In this document: positions 1-12,900 of the stretch, piece after piece
Position numbering within the stretch: the stretch's first letter is position 1
Layout: every line of letters begins with the position of its first letter
DNA from: Nicotiana tabacum
Taxonomy: Eukaryota > Streptophyta > Magnoliopsida > Solanales > Solanaceae
Assembly: GCF_000715075.1 (NCBI RefSeq)
Contig: NC_134082.1
Span: 193,429,948 to 193,493,947 of the forward strand
Direction of reading: 5' to 3'
Length of the DNA: 64,000 nt
Position numbers and translations under genes: made by a program
Notes under the pieces: model-generated
Databases searched by the model: none
Seen by the model: the letters and a program-made list of their open reading frames with translations, nothing else
What the model was told of the DNA's origin: nothing

Positions 1-33
1 AGATAAAAATCATAAGAAATACAAAATAGTTGG

Positions 34-75
34 GAACTACGTTTGACCTGATTCCTCAAAGAGGATACGTAGGCG
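34..75 (+). other. ACGTAG two-helix hairpin (element B, proximal)
   Basis: Outer arms CTACGT (37-42) and ACGTAG (67-72) enclose inner arms CCTC (54-57) and GAGG (61-64) with an AAA loop. The 5' internal loop contains GACCTGATT. This is one of eight copies in the window; see findings for compensatory changes. Confidence 0.6.
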
Positions 76-514
76 ACTCACGGCTCAGTCATAGTGTGCA
101 TCATAGTGTATATAGGATGCATAATGTATATAGTGTGCATAATAGGCACAGTGGGCGTAACGCACGTAGCTCAACCTAAGTGTAAAAAAAAAAAATTTCC
201 CCAAGCAAGAAAACTGGGGCAGAGGTTGTGTTTTAAGTTCCAACAAAGGTTTGATTCCAAAAGTTGTAGCAGATCACCCATCAGATTATTTCATTTTGAT
301 AGCCTTTCTTTAGCCCCACACCGAAACCAACATCGACGTCCAAAAGACCTCCCGATCAATATCCAAGAGATGCCAAGTCAGGCAAATAAAGCTGAGTAAT
401 ACACCGATCCCCAGCAAAGAAGAGGATCATAATACAGGGAATGAATTGATGGTCAAAGGAATCTCCAGAAGAGAGGGTCGTATCGACAACACCCCGATTC
501 CTCGATGAAGAAAT

Positions 515-700
515 AAAATGAGAGAGTCTTATCGGTGAAAACCTTCACAGGCACCGAAAGGCGACGTAAGATGAGGGATATAAAATGAGAGGGTCTTAGT
601 GGTGAAAACCTTCACAGGCACCATAAGGCGTCGGGAGATGAGAGAAAAGAGAGAGTCTCATTAGTGAAAACCCCTCGAAGGGCACTATGAGGCGACAAGA
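515..700 (+). repeat. Three tandem GTG-AAAA hairpin modules (element B)
   Basis: Three units of about 60-65 bp each read GAGAG-GTCTY, then a hairpin, then AAGGCGAC or a close variant. The hairpins are GGTG 534-537 with CACC 552-555, GGTG 601-604 with CACC 619-622, and AGTG 663-666 with CACT 683-686. Each 5' arm is followed by AAAA and then an inner helix: CCT/AGG in the first two and CCCT/AGGG in the third. The third pair of arms differs from the first two at both partners, so pairing is kept. Confidence 0.6.
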
Positions 701-1460
701 CAGATCAACAAAAAGCGACCACATTCGCAACGAAATGGACACTCATTTATCATCCCCAGCAAGTCAGACCATCGGGAAAATCGATTGATACAAATAGACT
801 GGGTCGGGAATCTATGGTGCACGTCATGATCACGGGGACCAGTCATGTCCTCCAGATAAGTTCTTCTGAATTTCTTCTCCAACAAATATCGGTTCAGAAA
901 GATTTTTTCCCTTTTCTATCTTTTATTTTTCTTCCTAAAAATTTGTCTTGAAAAGGATTTTTCAAAGCTTACTACCAGAGACCGAAGGGGGATTCATCCA
1001 ATGCAGGATAACCCCAACAATCCTAAAGGCTGGCCCCAGGCAATGCAATGTTGTGCCCTGCGGTTTTGGAAGAAGTAAAACTCCTAAAGGGAGTGGTTTC
1101 GGGAATAAAAGCAGACTCCCACAGCATGTACTGTAAAGAGAAAGAAGAAAAGGGGGATAAATTAAAAACCAACCCCCAGCAGGCCAGAAACTCCCAACAA
1201 GCAATTTTGTCCACCAACCAATTATGGGGATATAGATCAAGAAAAGGGGAAGAGAGGAAAAATCATCCACTGGAAAGGCACCTCCTCCCACCACGATTAA
1301 AACTAACTAAATCCTTTTGTCTGCTGCAGGAAAACAAAGGATTGATGAGGGGAGCAAGACGCGACGCCAGGGAAATCACCAAAAACCGGGGCAGAAAATT
1401 TTCTGCCGATTGTCAAAAAATTTCTCAGAAGAACGGGGAAACAATTTCAATACTTTTAAG

Positions 1461-2391
1461 TTCTAGGTCGCCCACCAGTAAAATGCAGGAATACATTTAA
1501 AGTTCTAGGTCGCCCACCAGTAAAATGCGGGAATACTTTTAAGTTCTAGGTCGCCCACCAGTAAAATGCGGGAATACATTTAAGTTCTAGGTCGCCCACC
1601 AGTAAAATGCGGGAATATATTTAAGTTCTAGGTCGCCCACCAGTAAAATGCGGGAATACTTTTAAGTTCTAGGTCGCCCACCAGTAAAATGCGGGAATAC
1701 ATTTAAGTTCTAGGTCGCCCACCAGTAAAATGCGGGAATACATTTAAGTTCTAGGTCGCCCACCAGTAAAATGCGGGAATACATTTAAGTTCTAGGTCGC
1801 CCACCAGTAAAATGCGAGAATACATTTAAGTTCTAGGTCGCCCACCAGTAAAATGCGGGAATACTTTTAAGTTCTAGGTCGCCCACCAGTAAAATGCGGG
1901 AATACATTTAAGTTCTAGGTCGCCCACCAGTAAAATGCGGGAATACATTTAAGTTCTAGGTCGCCCACCAGTAAAATGCGGGAATACTTTTAAGTTCTAG
2001 GTCGCCCACCAGTAAAATGCGGGAATACATTTAAGTTCTAGGTCGCCCACCAGTAAAATGCGGGAATACATTTAAGTTCTAGGTCGCCCACCAGTAAAAT
2101 GCGGGAATACATTTAAGTTCTAGGTCGCCCACCAGTAAAATGCGGGAATACTTTTAAGTTCTAGGTCGCCCACCAGTAAAATGCGGGAATACATTTAAGT
2201 TCTAGGTCGCCCACCAGTAAAATGCGGGAATACATTTAAGTTCTAGGTCGCCCACCAGTAAAATGCGGGAATACATTAAAGTTCTAGGTCGCCCACCAGT
2301 AAAATGCGGGAATACATTTAAGTTCTAGGTCGCCACCAGTAAAATGCGGGAATACTTTTAAGTTCTAGGTCGCCCACCAGTAAAATGCGGG
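1461..2391 (+). repeat. 41-bp minisatellite array of element B, left part
   Basis: About 22-23 head-to-tail copies of a 41-bp unit (core GGTCGCCCACCAG, then TAAAATGCGGG and AATACATTTAAG). Copies are nearly identical, and the main variant is ACATTT versus ACTTTT. Tandem repeats between pol and the 3' LTR are a known hallmark of Ogre/Tat elements. The array is cut at 2391 within a unit and continues at 24904, so it held at least 27 copies before element A landed. Confidence 0.9.
2387..2391. repeat. Target-site duplication of element A, left copy
   Basis: GCGGG lies directly before the LTR terminus TGTCACACC. The same GCGGG follows the other LTR terminus at 24904-24908. Removing element A and one copy rebuilds a normal minisatellite unit. 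Confidence 0.93.
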
Positions 2392-5300
2392 TGTCACACC
2401 TCCTTTTTACCGCGCCCGCGGGGGCGCGTGGGGAGTTTTCTCCAATTGAAGGACAGTCGAAACGGGATTTATTTAATTATTTCAGAGTCGCCACCTGGGA
2501 ATTTTAAGGCGTCCCAAGTCACCAATTTTAATCCCTGAATCGAGGAGAATATGACTCTGTTTATTATTCTGTGAACCAGAAATCCTGAGTAAGGAATTCT
2601 GTTAATCCGGAAGAAGGTGTTAGGCATTTTCGAATTCCGTGGTTCTAGCACGGTCGCTTAATTGTTTTTATTATTGGCTTAATTATCTTGATTTTTATTA
2701 AATACTTTTTGTTACGTGATTTTTCTATCGCTTTTACTTATTGTGATTAAGGACCCTTCTTTGAATCGAATTACGCGTACGTATATTCGTGTTATAAATT
2801 AAAAAAAATGTGGAATTGTGTCACGCGTACGTGTACACAATAACTTTTGATAATATATTTATTAAGCAATCATTTTTCGAGATTGTGTTGAATCAAGAAT
2901 ATTTGTTTTTCTTAAATATTGAACCTCACATCGCGGGTTTTTATGAAATTAATTTAACGCCTTTGAAAAAATCCTTTTATTAAATATTCGCTCGAAATTG
3001 CGCGTACGCATAATCCGAATTTTGCTTTTAAAAATATAATCAGGGTACACGAACGTATCCCTAATTGCGCAAAATATTTGTAATGATATTAGGGATTTTT
3101 CCACAAATTGTTTGTTGTATCTACACATTTTATATGAAAATACTGAGAAATTCATATTCAAGGGATGTCTTTAAATTCTTTTAAAAGAAATTCACAATTT
3201 TTTAAATATTGCCCGTTGACTATAATTTCCGAGTATTAATTATGTTCATCCCAAGACTATTCAAATTCTCAGTGAAAGGATAAAAATTTGATTTTTAGCA
3301 AATACAACATATATATGTATGCCAAAGAATAAATTGTATATGAAACTAACAAATTCTATTTCTAATTACCATTGATATAAAGTGTTGCAATTGGTGCTTA
3401 TACATCTCGTTTCATTCTCATATACTCGCTTTTAATCTAATAGGCCTAATTATTTGGTCAATTTGTTTTATGAAGGTAGATAGGCATCGAGTTTATAGGA
3501 AAGGAATTATTATACAAGTTAATTCAATAAAACTACCTTACATGCAACCTAACTGTATGTCGTAAACATTCATAACGTTTTAACATCGTAACAAGCTATA
3601 TCATATCACCTTTCACCAACGTTTATACACACATCTATTATCTTTATAAAAATATACCATCAATACCATCTTAACCTTATTTAACAACAAGAGTTAGTAA
3701 TGTAGTTTTCTTGATATTTCTACATTACTCTTTACTTAGCTAACAACACCATAAAATTTAAATAATGGCCCACTTTATGCCATGTTTCCTACCTTGACAA
3801 TCTTAATCACAACTATACTTTAATGAAAATTTAGAAAATTAACCTTGTTACAACACTTATACAGTCTTCAATAAAGGATATTTAACTTACAGTCATCCTA
3901 TCAACATATACTACTTATTTGATCCAGAAACAAAACTGAATTTTTAATTAAAGAGCTCAAATGAATAAAGATATTATTACAATTCAAGCTTCATTTATCC
4001 GTCATACTGAATCTCTTTCCAACATAGAATTTAAAAGGATATGTACCTGGAAATGGAGGTAGAAGAAGTAAGTTTCAGCAGTAACAAAAATAGCAAAATA
4101 CCAGTATTCCCACAGATTTGAGCAATAATAAGACCTGAGGAACCCAAATGCACAGTGACAGTACTTTTAAGAAATTTCAGATTTTTAACTGAACAATGAT
4201 ATCGAACAAATCCGGACAGATTTAATACAAAGAGTAATAGTTCTGATTTTTTGAGACTTAAAACAAAGTAGACTGAAAAAGCTTTCAATTTCAAAACACA
4301 GAATCAGCTTCAATACTAACTTCCGATGTAGAATTCTGTTTAATATTTCTGTTTTCCTTTATTTCTATCTTCCTTTTTCAGATTTCTGTTTCTGCTTGAT
4401 TTTCCTTTCTCAAATTTTATATTTCTTCTCTGTATGTCTCTCTCTCTCTCTGAAAACTCTTAAAGTCTCCTAAATTCTGTTTTCTGTCTCCTTCTCTCTG
4501 TCTGTCCAGCTCCTGTATTTATACAGGGCTGGTTCTATACTTTTTAATGCTGGATGGACCCTTTTCTCCTTTAAAAATCAGAAAGTTTTTCCATTAAAAC
4601 TACTTTTGAATACTTTAAATCCTATTGAGTGCTATTATCCTGTTTTTCAGCAGCCCCATTACTCTTTGTTTCCCATTATCACTTTAAATAATAGCCACTA
4701 ACTTTTCACTTTCAGCACATTGCTATTAACATATTATCCTCATTGTTTTATCCCAGAAATGTCCAGATTTACTGTTTTCTACTGGTATTACTGCCTTAAA
4801 TTCAGCATCTTAACAATACAGATTTTAAAATCTGTATAAGCCTGATTATTAATCTGATTTACAACAGCTACAAACCAATCCTAAAGTTTGGACTGAATCC
4901 TGACTAAGAATGTAACCCAATTATATCCAATCAGCATTTGTAAACTTGAATTCAAACTTGACATTACAACAATATTACACTGAGTTCAGCATAATAATTC
5001 AAACTGATCTTCAAATTGAACTAAGATCAAACATACACAGGAGCATTGTCAATATACTGACAATGCCCTGTTCAGAAAACAACATATACAACATACATTT
5101 GAATTCACTGATTCACAAACAAACATGATTTAATTGACGAGTATTAATCAGTTGACTATTTACAACATTTGTCCATAATCAGTCTAAAACAATAGAAGCA
5201 GACTGTTTCAGTCAGCATTTTCAGAAATGAAAATTCGTAATATAACTAATCGACGAACTTAATCGAGTCGATTACACACATTGTAAACATTCACAACCAA

Positions 5301-6893
5301 CAGAAATAATTTCATATTTTGATCATAAGACGGGCATGAGACAAAGATGACAGAATTAATCAAAACAAAATATGAGAAATTAACAAGTTATTAAAACAAA
5401 CGAAAATACATACAGAATACACAAACAGAAATAGAAAAGTACCTCTGAATTTTAATCAGACTCGAACTCAACTTGGCTTCGGATTTGTTTGAAATCAAAC
5501 AGACCTTAGTCGAAGTATTTTCCACTGAAAATACTTCGACTAAGGTCGATTAAACCTCAATCTTTATTCAATCTGGACAGAATCCAAAAGTTTGGTATTT
5601 TTAGGGTTCTTGAAAGTTCGATTTGGGATTTAACCATTTCTGGTCAGATTCGAGGAGAACCAAATATGATACAAGGGTGAGGGTAGCCTAGGGGTCATTT
5701 GGTGTCAGCTTAAAACGGATCTGAGTTTGTTCTTGTTTGGTCCGAAACTTCAAAAGAAGATTCGAGAAGCTCGGAACTGATTCGAGCCAAACAAACAATA
5801 GATCCATACTCAGGGTGGCTAGGGGAAGCTATGGTGTCGATTTGGGGCTGTTAGGTTTAGATTTAAACTCGGCTCGAATCTTCAAATGAAGATTCGAGAA
5901 CCTTCAAGCAGATTCGAGCCAAGTGGCTAGCATAACAAGATAGAGGATGTTCAGGGGGTTCTAGGTTGTTAAGGTGGTGACCGGCGGCGTTGATGCCGCC
6001 GGGTTTCAGGCGGTGGGATCCTAGGGCGGCTAGGGTTAGGAGTGGGGTTTGGGGACGATGATGAACAGTGAGAGGAGGGGGGGTGTTCAGTTAGGGGCCG
6101 GGGTAGGGGCTTGGGACTTATATAGGGGTGGGGTGGATTGATCTCATCCGTTGGATCAATTAAGATGCACGGTTGAGATCAATCCACTTATCAAAACGAC
6201 ATCATTTGATTTAAGTTGGGGAAAGGGTCAACCCGGGGTTGAAATGGATCGGGTTTGAGTGAGTTTTTTAAGACCGTGGGATCAAAATGGATGAACGGTT
6301 CAGATCTAGTTGCCCTAAACGTCGTCGTTTTATTTATGCAAGGGCTGAACTGGACCGTTTGATTGCAATGAATCAACGGCTCAGACTTGAGGTACCTCAT
6401 GCGACGTCGTTTAGGCTTGTTCGAATTGGACCGGACAGGGGGATGTTGGATTGGGCTGTGGGATTCATTTCGTTTGGGCCTGGATTTTAATCCAGGTCCG
6501 ATTTTCATATTCTAACTTATATTTTTATTTTATTATTAATTAATAAAATCCTAATCAAAAATTATAAAAACAAAATTATCATTACAATAATACTAATTAT
6601 CTTTTAATAACCATTAACACGTAGATAAAACATTGACACATTTAAAATAGAACGAATGCATATTTTTTGTGATTTTATTTAAATTATCTTTCAAATGCAT
6701 AATTAAATCCTATATGCATGCAACATGTATTTTATTTTAATTTTCATTTCATTATGACGAAGTAAACATTTATGAACATAACACAAATATTTCACACCAC
6801 GCAAATTCAAAAATTACACAGTAAAAGAAATTTATTTTATTTTTTGATTTATTTTGGAGTAGTTTTTCGTAAGGCAAAAATCACGTGCTCACA
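2392..6893 (-). repeat. 3' LTR of element A (4502 bp)
   Basis: On the minus strand it starts TGTGAGCACGTGA at 6893 and ends GGAGGTGTGACA at 2392, giving TG...CA ends. It matches 20462-24903 nearly base for base. A block near 3017-3089 is about 70 bp shorter in the other copy, and the other copy has about 9 bp extra near 22080. Visible signals on the minus strand are three AACGACGTCGTT-like sites (6191-6420), TATA (6118-6124), a 21-bp hairpin (5502-5547), a possible leader intron (5442-4047), and TGGCGACTCTG (2493-2483) in U5. Confidence 0.95.
5502..5547 (-). other. 21-bp perfect hairpin in LTR leader (element A, 3' LTR)
   Basis: Arms 5502-5522 and 5527-5547 are perfectly complementary over 21 bp with a 4-base loop (5523-5526). 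It lies about 1.35 kb into the LTR, downstream of the TATA box. The counterpart in the 5' LTR is at 23510-23555. Confidence 0.75.
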
Positions 6894-6906
6894 ACTGCCC
6901 CTCTTT
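6894..6906 (-). other. Polypurine tract of element A
   Basis: The minus strand reads AAAGAGGGGCAGT directly before the 3' LTR start TGTGAGC. It is almost identical to the tracts of B, C and D, each abutting an LTR start. Confidence 0.88.
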
Positions 6907-7012
6907 GTGCGGAAATTCGAAGAGTTTTCGTGCAAAGATAAAGTGAGCGGATACGAGCGATTTTTGCCCGTTCGAATACTCCGTGGGAAGCATTTTTAGA
7001 AAGATTTGACCG

Positions 7013-7072
7013 AACCTCTGCTTCAAAGGTTTCCTACATATCCTTGGCTATAAAGGAATCAGGTCAATGTAG
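7013..7072 (-). other. ATGTAG hairpin plus second stem-loop (element A, distal)
   Basis: On the minus strand, CTACAT (7072-7067) pairs with ATGTAG (7039-7034). The inner arms, at 7057-7053 and 7045-7041, form a perfect 5-bp helix TCCTT/AAGGA. Directly after it, 7031-7024 and 7020-7013 form a second hairpin (AACCTTTG with CAGAGGTT, loop AAG). Confidence 0.6.
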
Positions 7073-7429
7073 TTCGGGAATTTTGGGTAGCTGGGACTAC
7101 CGTGGGACTGTGATGTTACTGCTGCTTCGTGCTGTTTTTACTGCTTGCTGACCTCCTTATTACACCTTACTTTAAAGGAAATACAAAAAGCTAAACTAGA
7201 CTATGGTACATGAATTATAAAAATCTTATCTAGATCATGCCCTTGCGTTTCTTGTTGTCTTGATATCTTGGTGACTCTTGGGCATTTGGCTTATTCCGTA
7301 TTCCTTTTGGAACTCTTGTTGTTTCTTGCTGGGGATTCTGTTGGACTCCTCTGCTTTATTGATTCTAAGTGTGCTCCTTTTCCATATGAGCGGGCTTTTG
7401 ATTTCAACATTTCAATTTCATTCCCTCGT

Positions 7430-8690
7430 TCTTCAGGTGGGTGCCTTGACTGTTTCTTTTCTTTCTTCATCCTCATTCTCCAGGTGGACGCCTGACTTCT
7501 TCAATTTTTCATCCTCATTTTCCAGGTGGACGCCTGATTTCTTCAATTTCTTTATCCTCATTCTCCAGGTGGACGCCTGACTTCTTTAATTCTTCATCCT
7601 CATTCTCCAGGTGGACGCCTGACTTCTTTAATTCTCATCCTCATTCTCCAGGTGGACGCCTGATTTCTTCAATTTCTTCATCCTCATTCTCCAGGTGGAC
7701 GCCTGACTTCTTTAATTCTTCATCCTCATTCTCCAGGTGGACGCCTGACTTCTTCTTTTCTTCATCCTCATTCTCCAGGTGGACGCCTGACTTCTTCTTT
7801 TCTTCATCCTCATTCTCCAGGTGGACGCCTGACTTCTTCTTTTCTTCATCCTCATTCTCCAGGTGGACGCCTGACTTCTTTAATTCTCATCCTCATTCTC
7901 CAGGTGGACGCCTGACTTCTTTAATTCTTATCCTCATTCTCCAGGTGGACGCCTGACTTCTTTTTCTTTTCATCCTCATTCTCCAGGTGGACGCCTGACT
8001 TCTTCTTTTCTTCATCCTCATTCTCCAGGTGGACGCCTGACTTCTTTAATTCTCATCCTCATTCTCCAGGTGGACGCCTGACTTCTTTAATTCTCATCCT
8101 CATTCTCCAGGTGGACGCCTGACTTCTTCTTTTCTTCATCCTCATTTTCCAGGTGGACGCCTGACTTTTTAAATTCTCATCCTCATTCTCCAGGTGGACG
8201 CCTGACTTCTTTAATTCTTCATCCTCATTCTCCAGGTGGACGCCTGACTTCTTTAATTCTCATTCTCATTCTCCAGGTGGACGCCTGACTTCTTTAATTC
8301 TTATCCTCATTCTCCAGGTGGACGCCTGACTTCTTTTTCTCATCCTCATTCTCCAGGTGGACGCCTGACTTCTTTAATTCTCATCCTCATTCTCCAGGTG
8401 GACGCCTGACTTCTTTAATTCTTATCCTCATTCTCCAGGTGGACGCCTGACTTCTTTTTCTCATCCTCATTCTCCAGGTGGACGCCTGACTTCTTTAATT
8501 CTCATCCTCATTCTCCAGGTGGACGCCTGACTTCTTTAATTCTTATCCTCATTCTCCAGGTGGACGCCTGACTTCTTTTCTCATCCTCATTCTCCAGGTG
8601 GACGCCTGACTTCTTTAATTCTCATCCTCATTCTCCAGGTGGACGCCAATCCTCATTCTCCAAGTGGACGCCTGACTTCTTTAATTCTCT
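7430..8690 (-). repeat. 39-43-bp minisatellite array of element A
   Basis: About 30 tandem copies. On the minus strand the unit contains AGGCGTCCACCTGGAGAATG and a variable spacer (ATTAAAGAAGTC or AAAGAAGTC types). The core is a diverged form of the GGTCGCCCACCAGTATAATG core in B, C and D, so the arrays share ancestry although unit lengths differ (41, 56, 55 bp). The last copies (8630-8690) are degenerate. Spurious short open frames cross the array and were ignored. Confidence 0.9.
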
Positions 8691-9336
8691 ACCAGGTATT
8701 TCTTGACACAAATATTGTATTTGACCCTGTTTTAAATCAAAGAAAACTTCGTCAGTTTAAAGCAGGGTGGTTAACTGGGGCATTCTTGCCGATGGTGAGG
8801 CTTCTCCTCATCTCTCTTTATTGCCTTGGAATGGTTGAAAAGACTGTTTTGTTCTTGTAATTGATCCTTGACTATAGGATTCCCCTCTGTATGTTTTCCT
8901 TCAAACCCTTTTAACTGTAATCATATGTCCCTTCTGACTTTGCTGATCCACTTTCGATTTCACCTTTCTTATACCCATATCTTTTATCTCCCACCTTTCG
9001 TGGCCGTATTTTGTAACCTTGAATCTTGGTAGTATATCTTGACATTCCTTCTTATTTGTTTGGAATAAAACTTATCTCAAAACTTTTGGAAAAGTAAGAT
9101 TATTAGTGACAAAATACACTGATTTCGACAATTATAGAATGAAAATAGAAATCCAAGTTTTGGATGACTGTTGGAAAAGGAATAAAGGACTTATCTGATT
9201 GGAATTACTGGCACCAATGATCAGGGTATGCATTTTGGATTAATCAACCCAGTCTTTTAATCAATCTCCTTTCAATTGTCTCAAAGAGTTTTCATCGATA
9301 AATTTTTCTCATTTTTTCACTTCCTTTTCGACTTAG

Positions 9337-9428
9337 GGTGCCTATGAAGGTTTTCACCAATAAGACTCTCTCATTTTACTTTTCTCTCAACTTCCGTCGC
9401 CTTATGGTGCCCGTGTGGGTTTTCACCT
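9337..9428 (-). repeat. Two tandem GTG-AAAA hairpin modules (element A)
   Basis: In minus orientation, the first has GGTG (9428-9425), AAAA and CACC (9409-9406) with inner helix CCC/GGG and loop ACAC. The second has GGTG (9358-9355) and CACC (9340-9337) with inner helix CCT/AGG and loop TCAT. GAGAGTCTTAT precedes each. CCC/GGG against CCT/AGG is a paired change. Confidence 0.6.
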
Positions 9429-9728
9429 ATAAGACTCTCTCGTTTTTACTTTCTTTTCTTGTTTGTACCAGAGTGTTATGAACCATCTTCATTTGCTTGA
9501 TTCAGCATTTTTCTAAGATTGGTCGAAAGGTCTTTCTAGTATGGGGTTAGAAATGAAAAAGGTATTAAAAGCTAAACAGTTCTGGTATGGGTTTAAAATT
9601 ACAACTCTTGGAATCTTTTTCTTATTTCCAATACAATTCTTGCCCCAGTTCCTTGATTGGGGTTGCTTGATGTTTCTTTTTGTGCACATTATGTATATTG
9701 TGCATCCTATGACCGAGCCGTGAGGCGC

Positions 9729-9765
9729 CTACGTATCCTTCTTTGAGCAATCAGGTCAAACGTAG
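9729..9765 (-). other. ACGTAG hairpin (element A, proximal)
   Basis: In minus orientation, CTACGT (9765-9760) and ACGTAG (9734-9729) are intact, but the inner arms (GCTC...GG) no longer pair well. It is followed, as in B and D, by a CTCACGGCTCGGTCATAG-like flank. Confidence 0.5.
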
Positions 9766-9988
9766 TTCACTTCAATAGTAGTGGTTTGATTTTTTTTTAT
9801 TTTTATTTTTATTTTTTATTTTTTTATTTTTTTTCATATTTGATTTTCATTGATTCCAAGAGAGGGTAAGAAAGAAACAAGTATGGCTTAAAGGGGGGAA
9901 ACAAAGGGTATAGTGTTTGGATAGCAGAATAAATTGCCTTTGTCATTCCAATCTTCGAAATAATGCTAAATACAAACATTCAAGAATT

Positions 9989-12900
9989 TTATGCATAATA
10001 TCTCTTTACCGCGTCAGAATTGATCGTCATGTCTATGCATTTGCCTTCAATGTCTGTTAAGCATAGTGCACCATTCGATAATACTCTGGTCACAATGAAT
10101 GGTCCTTGCCAATTCGGGGCAAATTTTCCTTTTGCTTCAACTTGATGTGGAAAAATATGTTTCAGCACATGCTGACCTACTTCAAACTTCCGGGGATGCA
10201 CCTTTTTGTTGTATGCTCTTTCTATTCTTCTTTGATATAATTGACCATGGCATACTGCGGTCAATCGTTTTTCATCAATCAAGTTTAACTGTTCTAGACG
10301 GGTTTTGACCCATTCATCATCATCAATCTTTGCTTCGGCGATGATCCGAAGGGAAGGAATCTCAACTTCTGCAGGAATTACTGCTTCAGTGCCATATACC
10401 AACAAATAAGGAGTTGCTCCTACTGAAGTGCGAACAGTAGTGCGGTATCCCAATAATGCAAATGGTAATTTTTCATGCCATTGTTTTGAACCTTCTACCA
10501 TTTTCCAAAGTATCTTCTTTATGTTTTTGTTGGCTGCTTCTACTGCTCCATTCGCCTTGGGCCGATATGGGGTAGAGTTACGATGTGTAATCTTAAACTG
10601 TTGACATACTTCCTTCATTAAGTTGCTGTTAAGATTAGTACCGTTATCTGTGATGATCACCTTCGGGATTCCGAATCGACATATGATATTTGAGTGGACA
10701 AAATCGACCACAGCTTTCTTGGTCACTGATTTGAATGTCTTGGCCTCAACCCATTTGGTAAAATAATCCATAGCTACCAGAATGAACCTGTGTCCATTGG
10801 ATGCTGCCGGCTCAATTGGTCCAATCACATCCATGCCCCAGGCAACGAAGGGCCATGGTACCGACATTGTGTGCAACTCGGATGGTGGAGAATGAATCAA
10901 ATCTCCGTGTATTTGGCATTGATGACACTTGCGCACAAAACTGATACAATCTCGCTCCATGGTAAGCCAATAGTAACCAGCTCGGAGGATTTTCTTTGCC
11001 AACACATATCCACTCATGTGGGGTCCGCAAACTCCTGAATGTACTTCAGACATGATAGTTGTAGCTTGTCTGGCATCTATGCATCTTAATAATCCAAGAT
11101 TTGGTGTTCTTTTATACAAAACTCCTCCGCTTAAGAAGAATCCATTTGCCAATCGCCTAATGGTCCTCTTTTGATCTCCTGTGGCTTGTGCGGGATATAT
11201 CCCCATCCTGATATACTCCTTGATGTCGTGGAACCATGGTTCACCATCAAATTCTTCTTCAACCATATTGCAATAAGCGTGTTGATTGTGGACTTGAATA
11301 TGTATTGGATCTACATAAGCTTTGTCCGGATGGTGCAACATTGATGCCAGGGTAGCCAATGCATCGGCCACCTCATTATGGATTCTTGGAATATGTTGGA
11401 ATTCCACTGATTGAAACCGCTGACAAAGATCATGTAGACATTGTCGGTATGGTATGAGCTTCAAGTCTCGGGTTTCCCATTCTCCTTGAATTTGATGTAC
11501 CAAAAGATCCGAATCTCCCATGACTAAGATTTCTCGGATACCCATGTCGGCGGCTAGCCTTAACCCCAAAATGCAAGCTTCATATTCAGCCATATTATTG
11601 GTGCAATAAAATCGTAATTGAGCCGTAACAGGATAATGATGCCCTGTTTCAGAAATGATTACAGCTCCTATCCCAACTCCTTTCATGTTAGCGGCTCCAT
11701 CAAAGAAAAGTTTCCAGCCAGGCTTTTCAATTTGCTTCACCTCGTCGATATGCATTGTTTCTTCATCAGGAAAATAAGTTTTCAACGGCTCATATTCCTC
11801 ATCGACCGGGTTTTCGGCTAAATGATCGGCCAGTGCTTGAGCCTTCATTGCAGTTCGAGTCACATAGATGATGTCGAATTCTGTGAGTAATATCTGCCAC
11901 TTTGCCAGTCTTCCTGTTGGCATAGGCTTTTGAAAAATGTATTTCAATGGATCCAACCGAGAAATGAGGTAAGTAGTGTAGGATGACAAATAGTGTTTCA
12001 ATTTTTGAGCTACCCATGTTAGGGCGCAATATGTCTTTTCCAAATGAGTATACTTAACCTCATAAGCTGTGAACTTCTTGCTAAGGTAGTAGATGGCCTG
12101 TTCTTTTCTGCCAGTGAGGTCATGTTGCCCCAATACACAACCAAATGAATTTTCCAAAACCGTCAAGTAAAGAATCAAAGGTCTTCCTGGCTCTGGCGGG
12201 ACCAACACGGGTGGGTTTGACAAGTACCCTTTTATCTTATTGAACGCTTCTTGACACTCATCGGTCCATTTAACTGCAGCATCCTTTTTTAACAATTTGA
12301 AAATGGGCTCACAGGTTGTTGTGAGCTGAGCAATAAACCTGTTGATGTAATTTAACCTTCCCAACAAACTCATTACTTCAGTTTTGTTTCTTGGAGGTGG
12401 CAGTTCTTGGATGGCTTTGATATTTGATGGGTCTAGCTCGATGCCTCGTCGACTGACTATGAATCCCAGCAACTTTCCAGATGGAACTCCAAATGCGCAC
12501 TTGGCAGGGTTAAGCTTGAGGTTGTACCTGCGAAGTCTTAAGAAGAACTTCCTCAAATCTCGAATGTGGTCGGCCTGATGCTTTGATTTTATGATCACAT
12601 CGTCCACGTATACCTCAATCTCCTTGTGTATCATATCATGAAACACTGTGGTCATTGCTCTCATATAGGTTGCTCCGGCGTTCTTTAAACCGAATGGCAT
12701 TACCCGGTAGCAATAAGTTCCCCATGGTGTGATGAATGCCGTCTTTTCTGCATCTTCTTCATCCATTAGAATTTGATGATACCCGGCATAACAATCCACA
12801 AAAGACCCTATATCATGCTTGGCACAATTGTCGATTAAAATATGGATATTGGGTAATGGGAAATTATCCTTTGGACTTGCTTTGTTGAGATTGCGATAGT

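Larger units (their letters stand above)
1..2391 (+). mobile_element. Ogre/Tat element B: 3' UTR, left part
   Basis: This is the region between pol and the 3' LTR of a plus-strand Ogre/Tat-type Ty3-gypsy element. It carries the same ordered blocks as the 3' UTRs of C (30225-34137) and D (38228-41752): an ACGTAG hairpin, tandem GTG-AAAA hairpins, a purine-rich stretch (about 690-1460) and a 41-bp minisatellite. It stops abruptly at 2391 where element A is inserted, and resumes at 24904. No coding region is supported here; the small open frames are chance readings of the repeats. The pol gene and 5' LTR of B must lie left of base 1. Confidence 0.8.
6907..9988 (-). mobile_element. 3' UTR of element A
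   Basis: This 3.1-kb stretch between the pol stop and the PPT has no credible gene. In element orientation it contains an ACGTAG hairpin (9765-9729), two GTG-AAAA hairpins (9428-9337), a 1.2-kb minisatellite (8690-7430), a type-B ATGTAG hairpin plus a second stem-loop (7072-7013), and the PPT helix. A poly-T/A run lies at about 9788-9835. The order is the same as in the plus-strand 3' UTRs of B, C and D. Confidence 0.85.

Noticed and set aside
1461..2391. CRISPR-like array of evenly spaced repeats
   Set aside because: The units are contiguous head-to-tail repeats without unique spacers, in a plant retrotransposon 3' UTR. This is a minisatellite.
5502..5547. Host microRNA precursor
   Set aside because: The arms are perfectly paired and very short, sit in an LTR leader, and covary between elements. 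An element RNA structure explains it better, although small RNAs are possible.
6191..6508. Opposed 105- and 67-residue frames in LTR A
   Set aside because: They overlap the U3 motif region and are duplicated only because the LTR is duplicated. No start context or homology was seen.
7278..7580. Short open frames through the minisatellites (for example 7278-7580, 25046-25315, 40178-40447)
   Set aside because: They are repeat translations created by unit lengths compatible with an open frame, with no codon or homology support.
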